This document shows, one piece after another, positions 1-8,007 of a stretch of 64,000 nt of DNA. Origin of the DNA: Mucilaginibacter celer (GTDB lineage Bacteria; Bacteroidota; Bacteroidia; Sphingobacteriales; Sphingobacteriaceae); the NCBI RefSeq assembly GCF_003576455.2, contig NZ_CP032869.1:310001-374000 (forward strand), written 5' to 3'. The notes beneath the pieces were generated by a model, which worked only from the letters and a program-made list of their open reading frames with translations, was not told the DNA's origin and did no database searches. Positions within the stretch are counted from its first letter, which is position 1; each line of letters starts with the position of its first letter. Both the position numbers and the translations under genes were made by a program.

Positions 1-126
1 CACAGGCGTTTCTGCTACGCGAAAGGGGACAGGCTCTTTCAGGCTTTCGTTCAGTTTGGCAAGAAATTGCTGATACTTTTCATCGCTGAAAGCATCATTA
101 AATGTTTTTCTGGCTGACGGGTTCAT
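1..126 (-). CDS. Unrecognised protein, N-terminal 42 residues only
   Basis: An open frame enters from the left edge and begins at ATG 124-126 on the minus strand. The visible part starts MNPSARKTFNDAFSDEK and ends FRVAETPV; it has no signal peptide or membrane segment. I do not recognise the family from this fragment. It is the last visible gene of a same-strand run (esterase, ATP-grasp, GCS2 ligase, amidotransferase), so a role in the same pathway is plausible, but that rests on position only. The rest of the gene lies outside the window. Confidence 0.6.
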   Translation of the reverse strand, partial: MNPSARKTFNDAFSDEKYQQFLAKLNESLKEPVPFRVAETPV

Positions 127-141
127 AAGTATTGGTTTATA

Positions 142-237
142 TTTGTCTGAACCGGGATTTGGGGAGATTTTTATGATTTATAAGATTTTGCGTTCATCGC
201 GGAATCTTTTAATTCTATAAATCACAGTTCAGACAAA
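142..237. repeat. TGTCTGAA-bounded palindromic repeat, copy R1
   Basis: An 11-base perfect inverted repeat, TTTGTCTGAAC at 142-152 and GTTCAGACAAA at 227-237, bounds an imperfect palindrome rich in GATTT/AATC words. It is followed by two direct copies of AATCGGTGTAATC (237-249 and 257-269) and by a stretch with the word TCCGAATTCCGAAATC (281-300). Other members lie near 26.5, 47.7, 48.9 and 57.5 kb. It fills the gap between the amidotransferase and the cut-off gene. Confidence 0.8.
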
Positions 238-301
238 ATCGGTGTAATCAAAAATCAATCGGTGTAATCCCAATAAAAAAAATCCGAATTCCGAAATCAA
301 C

Positions 302-1129
302 TCACACAACACCCAAAACGTTCTCCAACGCTGTATCCAAAAAATTAGGTATCAAAGTGTTTTGTGTATGCGTTATCTTATCCGGATCGTCGAGGCGCTG
401 CAGCATTTCGCGGTATTTAACTTCGCCGTGTTCATTAATTACTTCCTGCTTTTTCTCGTCGCGCATCAGCATCCCCTTCATGCCCGTAGCATCAGCCTCT
501 GGGTGAAACTGTGTGGCGAAAAAGTAATCGTTATACCTGATAGCCATCATGGCGCGGGGTAAATCAACATGCGGGCGCTCTTTTTCTATCGCTACCAGTT
601 GCATGTTTAATTCTTTAAACCGCTTTTCATCCGGGTTGATTACCTGCCAGCTACGCGAATCGACAGCGTAAAACGGTTCGGCAAGATTTTTAAATAGTGG
701 CTCGTTAACCCCCTCCGCTGTTTTGTTCACCGGCAATATCCCGAATGATGGCGACCTGCGCATATTGATATCGCCCAGCTTATAATGCCTGCACATCAGC
801 TGGAACGAATGGCATACAAAAAACACGTGTTTTTTATCGCCGTTATTGCCCAGATTATGGTCTTCCAGCTTATCAATCAGCCTGAAATATTTCTTTTCCC
901 ACTCGGTGCCTTCGGTATCTAAAGGGTTTCCCGGTCCACCGCTCGAGATGTAGATATCGAAGTTGAGGTCGGCCATTTCGCATTTTTTGCGTACGTCGAA
1001 GATCTGGTACTCCAGGTCAAGATCATGTTTGGCCTTGTACCGTTTCAAAATATCCTGGAAACCGCGCATGCCTTCGTTTGCTATCCCATCATACAGATCA
1101 AGTATGGCTACTTTTATTGCTGGTTTCAT
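302..1129 (-). CDS. Type 1 (class I) glutamine amidotransferase
   Basis: A stand-alone class I glutamine amidotransferase domain of 275 residues. Known enzymes of this class release ammonia from glutamine for a partner synthetase. The nucleophile elbow FFVCHSFQ carries Cys106, and QFHPEAD carries the His209/Glu211 part of the triad; the oxyanion-side motif SSGGPGNP is at residues 62-69. There is no fused synthetase domain, so the acceptor enzyme must be separate. The flanking GCS2 ligase and ATP-grasp protein are the obvious candidates. It could instead be a gamma-glutamyl hydrolase-like enzyme. Class is certain from the motifs; the substrate is unknown. Confidence 0.88.
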   Translation of the reverse strand: MKPAIKVAILDLYDGIANEGMRGFQDILKRYKAKHDLDLEYQIFDVRKKCEMADLNFDIYISSGGPGNPLDTEGTEWEKKYFRLIDKLEDHNLGNNGDKKHVFFVCHSFQLMCRHYKLGDINMRRSPSFGILPVNKTAEGVNEPLFKNLAEPFYAVDSRSWQVINPDEKRFKELNMQLVAIEKERPHVDLPRAMMAIRYNDYFFATQFHPEADATGMKGMLMRDEKKQEVINEHGEVKYREMLQRLDDPDKITHTQNTLIPNFLDTALENVLGVV

Positions 1130-1135
1130 AAGCAG

Positions 1136-1246
1136 GCCCCCTCTAAATCTCCCCCGGTAGGGGAGACTTTCTTATTTCCATTATTTAATTTTAGCATACG
1201 TTAAGCTTTCTTAAGCCCTCCCTTCCGGGGAGGGTTGGGTGGGGCT
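1136..1246. repeat. Dispersed GC-rich palindromic repeat, copy S1
   Basis: The left arm AGGCCCCCTCTAAATCTCCC and the right arm GGGGAGGGTTGGGTGGGGCT are imperfectly complementary, and inner CTCCCC/GGGGAG pairs form extra hairpins. A close relative lies at 31396-31483. It fills the gap between the GCS2 ligase and the amidotransferase. No coding potential. Confidence 0.7.
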
Positions 1247-1254
1247 GTTGGGCT

Positions 1255-2352
1255 TTACAACCCCTTCAAAGTTTGCGATGTGATGTAATCAACCACATCG
1301 GCAAAGTTATTATTTTGCTGGTAAATGGCCAGTTGTCTGTCGGCACCGGTGCCGTGTTCCAGTATGTTATGCACATATTTAAGGTCATCGCGCGAGCCGA
1401 GATCATCTACCACATCATCCACAAAATCCAATAATTCAAGTACTAACGAGCGGGTGTTTACCTCCATCTCTTTACCAAAATCAATCATTTTACCGTCGAT
1501 GCCATAGCGTGCCGCCCGCCATTTATTTTCGTTAATGAGCGCGCGCGAGTAGTTGATAAACTTCATGTTTTGTGCGCGAAGTTTGTACAACTTGGCGCAA
1601 AGTGCCTGGAATAAGGCGGTGAAAGCGATTGTTTCATCAACCAGCATCGGGCAATCGCAAATGCGGAATTCGATGGTTTCGAAAAACGGGTGTACGCGGA
1701 TATCCCACCAGATCTTCTTCGCGTTATCAATACAATTGGTTTTCACCAGCAGTTTTATATAGCGGTCGTACTCTTCAATACTATTGAAATAATCGGGGAT
1801 GCCCGTGCGCGGAAATTTATCAAAAACCTTTGTCCTAAACGATTTAAAGCCGGTATTACGTCCCTCCCAAAACGGAGAGTTAGTTGACAGCGCGTACACA
1901 TGCGGCAAAAAGTAACGCACCTGGTTGGCAATATGAATGGCCATATCGCGCGATTGGATGCCCACATGCACATGCAAACCAAAAATAAGGTTGGAGCGGG
2001 CCGCTTCCTGCATCTCATCCACTATTTCAAAATACCTTGGATGGTCGGTAATCAATTGGTGTTGCCAGTGCGAAAAGGGGTGGGTGCCTGCAGCGCCAAT
2101 GCGCAGACCTATATCGCCGGCCAGTTGGGCCACCGTGGTGCGGAGTTTGCTTACTTCTTTACGAGCCTCCTGGGTGTTACGGCAAATGTGGGTGCCTACT
2201 TCAACTACGGCCTGGTGCATTTCGGCCTTTACCTGGTCTTCATGGATTTTTTGCGCGCTATCCACAATTTTCTGCTCGTGCGATTTCAACTCCCGCGATA
2301 CGGGATCAATCACCATAAATTCTTCTTCAACACCTAAGGTAAACTCGTTCAT
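1255..2352 (-). CDS. GCS2/YbdK-type carboxylate-amine ligase
   Basis: A member of glutamate-cysteine ligase family 2 (YbdK-like), which forms an amide bond between a carboxylate and an amine with ATP. The N-terminal GVEEEF (residues 7-12) supplies acidic metal ligands, GTHPF is at 89-93 and HVHVG at 127-131, all standard for the family. The length of 365 residues is normal. E. coli YbdK has weak glutamate-cysteine ligase activity, but most relatives have no known substrate. Its place between an ATP-grasp protein and an amidotransferase suggests a specialised pathway rather than glutathione synthesis; no gshB-like gene is seen here. Confidence 0.88.
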   Translation of the reverse strand: MNEFTLGVEEEFMVIDPVSRELKSHEQKIVDSAQKIHEDQVKAEMHQAVVEVGTHICRNTQEARKEVSKLRTTVAQLAGDIGLRIGAAGTHPFSHWQHQLITDHPRYFEIVDEMQEAARSNLIFGLHVHVGIQSRDMAIHIANQVRYFLPHVYALSTNSPFWEGRNTGFKSFRTKVFDKFPRTGIPDYFNSIEEYDRYIKLLVKTNCIDNAKKIWWDIRVHPFFETIEFRICDCPMLVDETIAFTALFQALCAKLYKLRAQNMKFINYSRALINENKWRAARYGIDGKMIDFGKEMEVNTRSLVLELLDFVDDVVDDLGSRDDLKYVHNILEHGTGADRQLAIYQQNNNFADVVDYITSQTLKGL

Positions 2353-2381
2353 AATTGGTTTGGTTATGATATTTTATAATT

Positions 2382-2473
2382 CCCCTCTTGAGAGGGGGCG
2401 CGTAAGGTAGGTGTGAAGGCAGGGGTGTGTTTCTACGCGCGATAACACACCCCTACACCCCTCTCGAGAGGGG
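2382..2473. repeat. Three-hairpin palindromic repeat between ligase genes
   Basis: Three hairpins in a row: CCCCTCTTGAGAGGGG at 2382-2397, an 11-base stem AGGGGTGTGTT / AACACACCCCT at 2421-2454, and CCCCTCTCGAGAGGGG at 2458-2473. The outer two can also pair with each other. It fills the gap between the ATP-grasp gene and the GCS2 ligase gene. It could attenuate read-through on the minus strand, but no good U-tract is present. Confidence 0.75.
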
Positions 2474-2487
2474 AATCGCACGGCCCC

Positions 2488-3600
2488 TTATTTTTTAGCC
2501 GCCTTTTTAGGCGCGGCTTTCTCTTTTACAGCAGCTGTTTTAGCAGGTGCTTTAGCTTTAGCAACGTTAGTTTTCCCTTCTACCTCAATAGCATGGTCAA
2601 CCACGGCCACCGAAACATCGGCCTTAACAGCTTTGGTAACCGCCGCTACCAACGGCGTTTTAGCTGCCGAAGTTTTTACAAACTCGCCCCAGGTAAGGTT
2701 ATCTAAACCATCCTTTTGTTTTTTGACGCGTTCAATAGCATAGTCGGCTGCGGTTTCTACTACCCATTCAAAATTTTCCTGACCTACACTGTTCACGTCG
2801 GCGTCGGGGGCAGGGTTGCAAAAATCAATAGCATAAGGTACGCCGTCGCGCACGGCAAATTCAACCGTATTAAAATCGTAGCCTAAATACTGGTTAAGTT
2901 TTATTACATAGTTTTTAACGGTATCCAACAGTTTTTTAGCTGCGGGTGCTTTGCCGTGTTCATAACGTAAGTGGTGCGGGTTGCGTGGTTCGTATTGCAT
3001 AATGCGCACATGTTTGCCGCCAATGCAATAGCAGCGGAAGTAGTCGTCAAAAACAACCTCTTCCTGCAGCATCATTACGTATTGTTTGGTTTTGTTGTAC
3101 TTATCAAAAAAGTCTTTACTGTCTTCCAGTTTATAAACTTCTTTCCAACCGCCACCGTCAAAAGGTTTCATATAGGCGGGGAAACCCACATAGTTAAATA
3201 TACCGTCCCAATCAAGCGGGTAAGCCAGGTTACGGAACGACAGGTTGGTGGTATCATCTGGTAGTTCTTTTGATGGCAGGATCACGGTTTTGGGTACAGG
3301 TACACCAATTTTAACGGCAAGCGCGTTGTTGAAAAATTTTTCGTCGGCGCTCCACCAAAAAGGGTTGTTGATAACCGCGGTGCCGCAAATAGCAGCGTTT
3401 TTAAGGGCGGCGCGATAGTAGGGTACATCCTGCGAAATCCGGTCGATGATCACCGAATAGTCTAACGGTTCGGCCTGCATTACTTTATCAAGCCGCACAA
3501 ACTCGGCGCTGATGCCTTTTTCTGCTTTTTGGTTTACACGGTCGACAAATGCCTGCGGAAATGTGTTTTCCTGTCCGAATAAGATGCCAATTTTTTTCAT
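2488..3600 (-). CDS. ATP-grasp ligase with Ala/Lys-rich tail
   Basis: An ATP-grasp protein of 370 residues. The central domain shows the nucleotide-binding lysine in PAYMKPFDGGGWK (Lys145), a MLQEEVVFDDYFRCY strand (178-191) and metal-binding acids in NTVEFAVRDG and AIDFCNPAPD (Glu247, Asp259, Asn262), so it looks catalytically complete. ATP-grasp enzymes activate a carboxylate as an acyl phosphate and join it to an amine or thiol. Residues 345-370 are a low-complexity Lys/Ala/Pro tail, unusual for this fold. It lies upstream of the GCS2 ligase and amidotransferase genes on the same strand. The substrate cannot be read from sequence. Confidence 0.83.
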   Translation of the reverse strand: MKKIGILFGQENTFPQAFVDRVNQKAEKGISAEFVRLDKVMQAEPLDYSVIIDRISQDVPYYRAALKNAAICGTAVINNPFWWSADEKFFNNALAVKIGVPVPKTVILPSKELPDDTTNLSFRNLAYPLDWDGIFNYVGFPAYMKPFDGGGWKEVYKLEDSKDFFDKYNKTKQYVMMLQEEVVFDDYFRCYCIGGKHVRIMQYEPRNPHHLRYEHGKAPAAKKLLDTVKNYVIKLNQYLGYDFNTVEFAVRDGVPYAIDFCNPAPDADVNSVGQENFEWVVETAADYAIERVKKQKDGLDNLTWGEFVKTSAAKTPLVAAVTKAVKADVSVAVVDHAIEVEGKTNVAKAKAPAKTAAVKEKAAPKKAAKK

Positions 3601-3681
3601 GATAGATGGTAGTTTATTTTATTGTTTTTTTTGGGTTGCTATTTCATAATTCGCTAATTCAATAACTCACTAATTCACTAA

Positions 3682-4389
3682 TTACTTTATGGTTGATAAA
3701 TAATGCGGAAACATCTCGCGCCATATGGGCCAGTCGTGGTTGGCAAAGGGGCGAATGTCCAGCCAATGTTTAATATTCTTTTGCTTTAAAATGTTTGATA
3801 GTTCGATATTATAACCTTTGCAGATATCGTGCTCGGAGGTGCCGAGAATGATGTTCATCTTCCATAAATCACTATGGTTATTGCCGGGCAAAAAATCAAC
3901 CGGGTTGTTGTAAAAAATGGTATCGTCATAATAACCATCGGTAAACATTTTAATGTTGAACGCGCCGCCCATGCTAAACAGGTGTTTTACCTTTTCGGGA
4001 TGTTTAAAGGCAAAGTTGGCGGCATGGTATCCGCCAAAGCTACAGCCGGCCACGGCTACGCGGTTAACGCCGGTTTCGTGCATGGCCCAGGGCACAAGTT
4101 CGTTAACCAGCATGCGGTCGTAACCATCGTAGGTTTTGGCACGGTCGGCGGGGTGGATGCCTTTGTTGTACCAACTCCTGTCGTCGATGGTATCGGGGCA
4201 GTAAATTTTAACCAGGCCGTTATCAACAAACCAGCGCACACTTTCAATCAATCTAAAATCTTTGTTTTGATAATAGCGGCCTTTAGTGGTAGGGAACAGG
4301 ATAACCGGGTAACCCCGGGTGCCAAATACCAGCATTTCCAGATCGGTATTGGTATTGGGGGAATGCCAACGGTGATATTTTTCTGTCAA
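3682..4389 (-). CDS. Esterase-like alpha/beta hydrolase
   Basis: An alpha/beta hydrolase of the esterase D-like type, 235 residues, with no signal peptide and hence cytoplasmic. The nucleophile elbow AGCSFGG holds Ser117; Asp188 in SEHDIC and His218 in ANHDWPIW complete a plausible triad. It is the first gene of the minus-strand run leading to the ATP-grasp, GCS2 and amidotransferase genes, and is divergent from a second esterase at 4532. This context suggests it trims or releases a product or intermediate of the ligase pathway. Fold and triad are clear; the substrate is inference. Confidence 0.82.
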   Translation of the reverse strand: MTEKYHRWHSPNTNTDLEMLVFGTRGYPVILFPTTKGRYYQNKDFRLIESVRWFVDNGLVKIYCPDTIDDRSWYNKGIHPADRAKTYDGYDRMLVNELVPWAMHETGVNRVAVAGCSFGGYHAANFAFKHPEKVKHLFSMGGAFNIKMFTDGYYDDTIFYNNPVDFLPGNNHSDLWKMNIILGTSEHDICKGYNIELSNILKQKNIKHWLDIRPFANHDWPIWREMFPHYLSTIK

Positions 4390-4492
4390 AAGCGTGTAGT
4401 TTTTATAATGACTGTAAGTTAACAGCTTTGTTTGACATAGGCAACAGCCTGATAATATTAATCATCCGCCCAAAAAAGTAAAAAGGATAGCT

Positions 4493-4500
4493 TATTTTTG
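4493..4500 (+). promoter_or_regulatory. Bacteroidota -7 box upstream of esterase
   Basis: TATTTTTG matches the TAnnTTTG -7 consensus of the Bacteroidota primary sigma factor. It lies 31 bases before the start codon at 4532, which is preceded by a purine-rich AGAGAGAG. No convincing -33 TTTG is seen at the usual distance. Confidence 0.5.
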
Positions 4501-4531
4501 CGCCCTTAATTTTAATTTTAAACAGAGAGAG

Positions 4532-5347
4532 ATGTACCCGGGCTGGCTTGATACTGAAATGACAATAACGCGACAAGATATAACCATAGCTTCCAAATTG
4601 CTTGAACGGGAAGTAACCTTAACTATCCTGAAACCGGAAGATAGTGATATTGTTGAACCATTGAATTTACTTTTGCTTAACGACGGCCAGGAAGTGGAAA
4701 GCCTCGGCCTTCGAGATACCCTCGAAACTTTATACAATACACACCGCTTAAAACCTGTATTGGTTGTAGCTATTCACGCGGGCGAAAACAGGCTTGATGA
4801 ATATGGTATTGCCGGCAAGCCCGATTTTAAGGGTAGGGGAGCTAAAGCCGATATTTATACCCGGTTTATAAAACAGGAACTACTACCGCAGTTAAAACAG
4901 TTAACAGGTTTTGATGCGTTTGATACCACAGCTTTCGCCGGTTTTTCTTTAGGGGGATTATCCGCTTTTGATATTGTTTGGAACAACCCTCATCTGTTTA
5001 ACAAAGCAGGCGTGTTTTCGGGTTCATTTTGGTGGAGGGGAAAAGACCTCGCCAAAGGCTACACCGATGCCGACAGGCTGATGCACCAGGTAATCCGCGA
5101 AACTAAGGCTAAACCGGCCATTGAGGCCTGGCTGCAAACCGGCACTAAAGACGAAACCAGCGATAGGAATAAAAACGGCATCATCGATGCTATTGATGAT
5201 ACTACCGACCTGATCAGTGAAATGGAAGCTAAGGGCTTTAAACGTCCTGAAGAAATTCAGTATGTTGAAGTGGTAGGAGGGATGCATGATACGGCTACTT
5301 GGGGTAAGGCGATGGCTAAGTTTTTGGTTTGGGCTTTTGGGAGATAG
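4532..5347 (+). CDS. Putative esterase (Fes/esterase D superfamily)
   Basis: A 271-residue alpha/beta hydrolase of the PF00756-like putative esterase type. Ser139 in AGFSLGG is the nucleophile, and His252 in GGMHDTATW is the likely catalytic histidine. The 4532 start follows AGAGAGAG; an ATG at 4559 is a possible alternative. Residues 211-222 (DRNKNGIIDAID) resemble an EF-hand/dockerin calcium loop inside the hydrolase fold. There is no signal peptide. The gene is divergent from the esterase that heads the ATP-grasp/GCS2/amidotransferase run, so it may belong to the same pathway. Confidence 0.82.
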   Translation: MYPGWLDTEMTITRQDITIASKLLEREVTLTILKPEDSDIVEPLNLLLLNDGQEVESLGLRDTLETLYNTHRLKPVLVVAIHAGENRLDEYGIAGKPDFKGRGAKADIYTRFIKQELLPQLKQLTGFDAFDTTAFAGFSLGGLSAFDIVWNNPHLFNKAGVFSGSFWWRGKDLAKGYTDADRLMHQVIRETKAKPAIEAWLQTGTKDETSDRNKNGIIDAIDDTTDLISEMEAKGFKRPEEIQYVEVVGGMHDTATWGKAMAKFLVWAFGR

Positions 5348-5375
5348 GGTATAATTTTTGTAAATTAGCTTTATT

Positions 5376-5618
5376 ATGGGAACAGGGATAATTGCAAAAA
5401 AATTTGAAGTATTGCCTGATAACCTTAAGCTTAAGGGATATATTGACGCTTTACTTAGCGAGAACGGGATTAGTGTAAGCGATTTTGTTGGGCAAAATAG
5501 TATAACTGAAAACAAAGTATTTAAAATTAAGCCAGGTTTTGGAGGAGGGAAAGGGATTATTGGCTATATGGCTGATGATTTTGACGCCCCTTTAGATGAT
5601 TTTAAAGACTACATGTAA
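5376..5618 (+). CDS. DUF2281-like antitoxin
   Basis: An 80-residue protein whose acidic C-terminus, ADDFDAPLDDFKDYM, is typical of short DUF2281-type antitoxins that cap PIN-domain toxins. An N-terminal helix-rich part (KLKGYIDALLSENG) is followed by a Gly/Lys segment GFGGGKGIIGYM. It ends 3 bases before the start of the PIN gene, the usual toxin/antitoxin arrangement. The frame is intact although the partner toxin carries a stop codon. The family call rests on the C-terminal pattern and the position. Confidence 0.75.
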   Translation: MGTGIIAKKFEVLPDNLKLKGYIDALLSENGISVSDFVGQNSITENKVFKIKPGFGGGKGIIGYMADDFDAPLDDFKDYM

Positions 5619-5621
5619 GCC

Positions 5622-6005
5622 ATGAATTATCTTTTAGATACTCATGCTTTTTTGTGGTACATAGATGGGAGTACTGAATTATCTTCAACTGCAAAAGCTA
5701 TCGTTGAAGACAAAACCACCGTTAAATTTATCAGCACCGCCACTTTATGGGAAGTTTCGATAAAGATAAGTTTGAACAAGCTGAACTTAACTTTGAGCTT
5801 TGAGTCACTTCCTGATTTTATTGCAAGTAACAGATTTAATGATCTGGCAATAGAGTTTAAACATCTTCAACAACTGGGCAAGTTGGAACATCATCATCGC
5901 GATCCTTTTGATCGGCTAATTATCGCTTAGGCTATTACCGGGAATCTTACAATTATCTCCGCCGATCAGCATTTTGCGGCTTACCCCGTAAGCGTAGTTT
6001 GGTAA
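5622..6005 (+). pseudogene. VapC-like PIN ribonuclease toxin interrupted by amber codon
   Basis: A PIN-domain toxin frame of 127 sense codons if one stop is read through. Acidic residues Asp6 (LLDTH), Glu44 (LWEVSIK) and Asp94/Asp97 (DPFDRLIIA) are present. Codon 103 is TAG (5928-5930) where relatives have Gln in the pattern RLLIAQA. The same frame then continues AITGNLTIISADQHF to a TAA at 6003-6005, including the last active-site Asp (residue 115). The 102-residue product would lack that Asp and the final strand. A C-to-T change (CAG to TAG) explains it; a sequencing error cannot be excluded. The upstream antitoxin gene is intact. Confidence 0.85.
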
Positions 6006-6064
6006 ACTCAATGTTAATTCTAAACTATAAGCGCTAAACGCTTTATAATCTCATAATTTAACCG

Positions 6065-6072
6065 TACCTTTG
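6065..6072 (+). promoter_or_regulatory. -7 box of typA
   Basis: TACCTTTG matches the Bacteroidota TAnnTTTG box exactly, 24 bases before ATG 6097. A TTG in the coding frame at 6070 lies inside this box, so it would not be transcribed. This decides the start of typA in favour of 6097. Confidence 0.65.
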
Positions 6073-6096
6073 CGCCAAATTTATAGAGGCATTTTC

Positions 6097-7908
6097 ATGC
6101 AAAAAATCAGAAATATTGCGATCATCGCGCACGTTGACCACGGTAAAACTACTTTGGTTGATAAAATCCTGCACAGCTGTGCCATTTTTAGGGACAATGA
6201 GCAAACCGGAGAGTTAATCCTTGACAACAACGACCTTGAACGTGAGCGTGGTATCACCATCGTTTCAAAAAACGTATCTGTAAGGTATAAAGATGTTAAG
6301 ATCAACATTATCGATACCCCTGGTCACGCCGATTTTGGTGGCGAGGTTGAGCGTGTATTGAAAATGGCTGATGGTGTATTATTACTTTGCGACGCTTTTG
6401 AAGGCGCCATGCCTCAAACCCGTTTCGTAACTCAAAAAGCTTTGGCTTTGGGCCTTAAGCCAATTGTGGTTGTAAACAAAGTTGATAAAGAAAACTGCCG
6501 CCCTGAAGAGGTTTACGAGCAAATATTTGAATTATTCTTCAACCTTGAAGCTACCGAAGAACAGCTGGATTTCCCGGTTATCTACGGTTCGTCAAAACAA
6601 GGCTGGATGAGCACCGATTGGAAAAAACCAACGGAAGATATCTTCCCGTTGATGGACGCTATTTTGGAAAACATTCCACCAGCGCCTATTGCCGAAGGTA
6701 CACTACAAATGCAGATCACATCGTTAGATTACTCATCTTTCGTAGGCCGTATCGCTATCGGCCGTGTTGCCCGTGGTACCATCAAAGAAAACATGCCGGT
6801 ATCGTTGGTAAAACGCGATGGCACTATCCAAAAATCAAGGATCAAAGAACTTTACACTTTCGAAGGTTTGGGTAAAGTAAAAGCTACCGAAGTAAAATCG
6901 GGTGATATCTGCGCTGTTGTAGGTATCGATGGTTTTGATATCGGTGATACTATTGCCGATTTTGAAAACCCTGAGCAATTAGAGGTTATCAAAATTGATG
7001 AGCCAACCATGAACATGTTGTTCACCATCAACAACTCGCCTTTCTTTGGTAAAGAAGGTAAATTTGTTACCTCACGTCACGTACGTGACCGTTTGTACAA
7101 AGAGATGGAGAAAAACCTGGCGCTTAAAGTTGTTGAAACCGAATCGCCTGATTCATATTTGGTTTATGGCCGTGGTATCCTTCACTTGTCGGTATTGATC
7201 GAAACTATGCGTCGTGAAGGCTATGAGTTACAGGTAGGTCAGCCGCAGGTTATCGTTAAACACATTGATGGTGTTAAATGCGAGCCGGTTGAAACCCTGA
7301 TCGTTGACGTTCCTGCCGATGTTTCCGGTAAAGTTATCGAGTTGGTTACTCAACGTAAAGGCGACCTGTTGATCATGGAGCCAAAAGGCGATTTGCAACA
7401 TTTAGAGTTTGAGATCCCGTCACGTGGTATCATTGGTTTACGTAACAACGTATTGACCGCTACTGCAGGTGAGGCTATCATGGCGCACCGCTTTAAAGCT
7501 TACGAGCCTTGGAAAGGTGTTATCCCAGGCCGTTCAAACGGTGTATTGATCTCGATGGAAAAAGGCCAGACAACTGCCTACGCTATCGATAAATTACAGG
7601 ATCGTGGCCGTTTCTTCGTTGATCCGGGTGTTGATATTTACGAAGGCCAGATCCTTGGCGAGCACATCCGCGATAACGATTTGGTGATTAACGTGGTTAA
7701 AGGTAAACAGTTAACCAACATGCGTGCATCAGGTAGTGATGATAACGTACGTATTGCGCCGGCTATCAAATTCTCGTTAGAAGAATCGATGGAGTATATC
7801 CAGGCCGATGAGTACATCGAAGTTACACCGCAAAGCATGCGTTTACGTAAGATCTATCTAACCGAAAACGAGCGTAAAGTAAACGCTAAAAGGTTTGTTA
7901 ATCAATAA
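6097..7908 (+). CDS. typA: Ribosome-associated GTPase TypA/BipA
   Basis: A 603-residue translational GTPase of the TypA/BipA family, which acts on ribosomes in stress, cold growth and 50S assembly. The G domain opens the protein: AHVDHGKTT (G1), RGITI (G2), DTPGHADFGG (G3) and VNKVDK (G4). EF-G-like domains II, III and V and the BipA-specific C-terminal domain (near GRSNGVLISME and RASGSDDN) follow. Start 6097 is chosen because an in-frame TTG further upstream lies in the promoter box. The codon choice looks that of a highly expressed gene. A strong terminator follows at 7931. Confidence 0.97.
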   Translation: MQKIRNIAIIAHVDHGKTTLVDKILHSCAIFRDNEQTGELILDNNDLERERGITIVSKNVSVRYKDVKINIIDTPGHADFGGEVERVLKMADGVLLLCDAFEGAMPQTRFVTQKALALGLKPIVVVNKVDKENCRPEEVYEQIFELFFNLEATEEQLDFPVIYGSSKQGWMSTDWKKPTEDIFPLMDAILENIPPAPIAEGTLQMQITSLDYSSFVGRIAIGRVARGTIKENMPVSLVKRDGTIQKSRIKELYTFEGLGKVKATEVKSGDICAVVGIDGFDIGDTIADFENPEQLEVIKIDEPTMNMLFTINNSPFFGKEGKFVTSRHVRDRLYKEMEKNLALKVVETESPDSYLVYGRGILHLSVLIETMRREGYELQVGQPQVIVKHIDGVKCEPVETLIVDVPADVSGKVIELVTQRKGDLLIMEPKGDLQHLEFEIPSRGIIGLRNNVLTATAGEAIMAHRFKAYEPWKGVIPGRSNGVLISMEKGQTTAYAIDKLQDRGRFFVDPGVDIYEGQILGEHIRDNDLVINVVKGKQLTNMRASGSDDNVRIAPAIKFSLEESMEYIQADEYIEVTPQSMRLRKIYLTENERKVNAKRFVNQ

Positions 7909-7930
7909 TTGATTATAATATGTTTTTTTT

Positions 7931-7962
7931 AAGCCCCTCCGATCATTCGGAGGGGCTTTTTT
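7931..7962 (+). terminator. Rho-independent terminator after typA
   Basis: A 12-bp perfect stem (AAGCCCCTCCGA with its complement), a TCAT loop and a run of T, starting 22 bases after the typA stop. Confidence 0.9.
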
Positions 7963-8007
7963 GCGACGTGTTTTTGGCATAATCAGCCTAATCGCTAAAT
8001 TAGTTTT

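Noticed and set aside
6070..6096. Upstream in-frame TTG start for typA
   Set aside because: The TTG lies inside the -7 promoter box TACCTTTG; family members start MQKIRNIAIIAH, which is the ATG at 6097.
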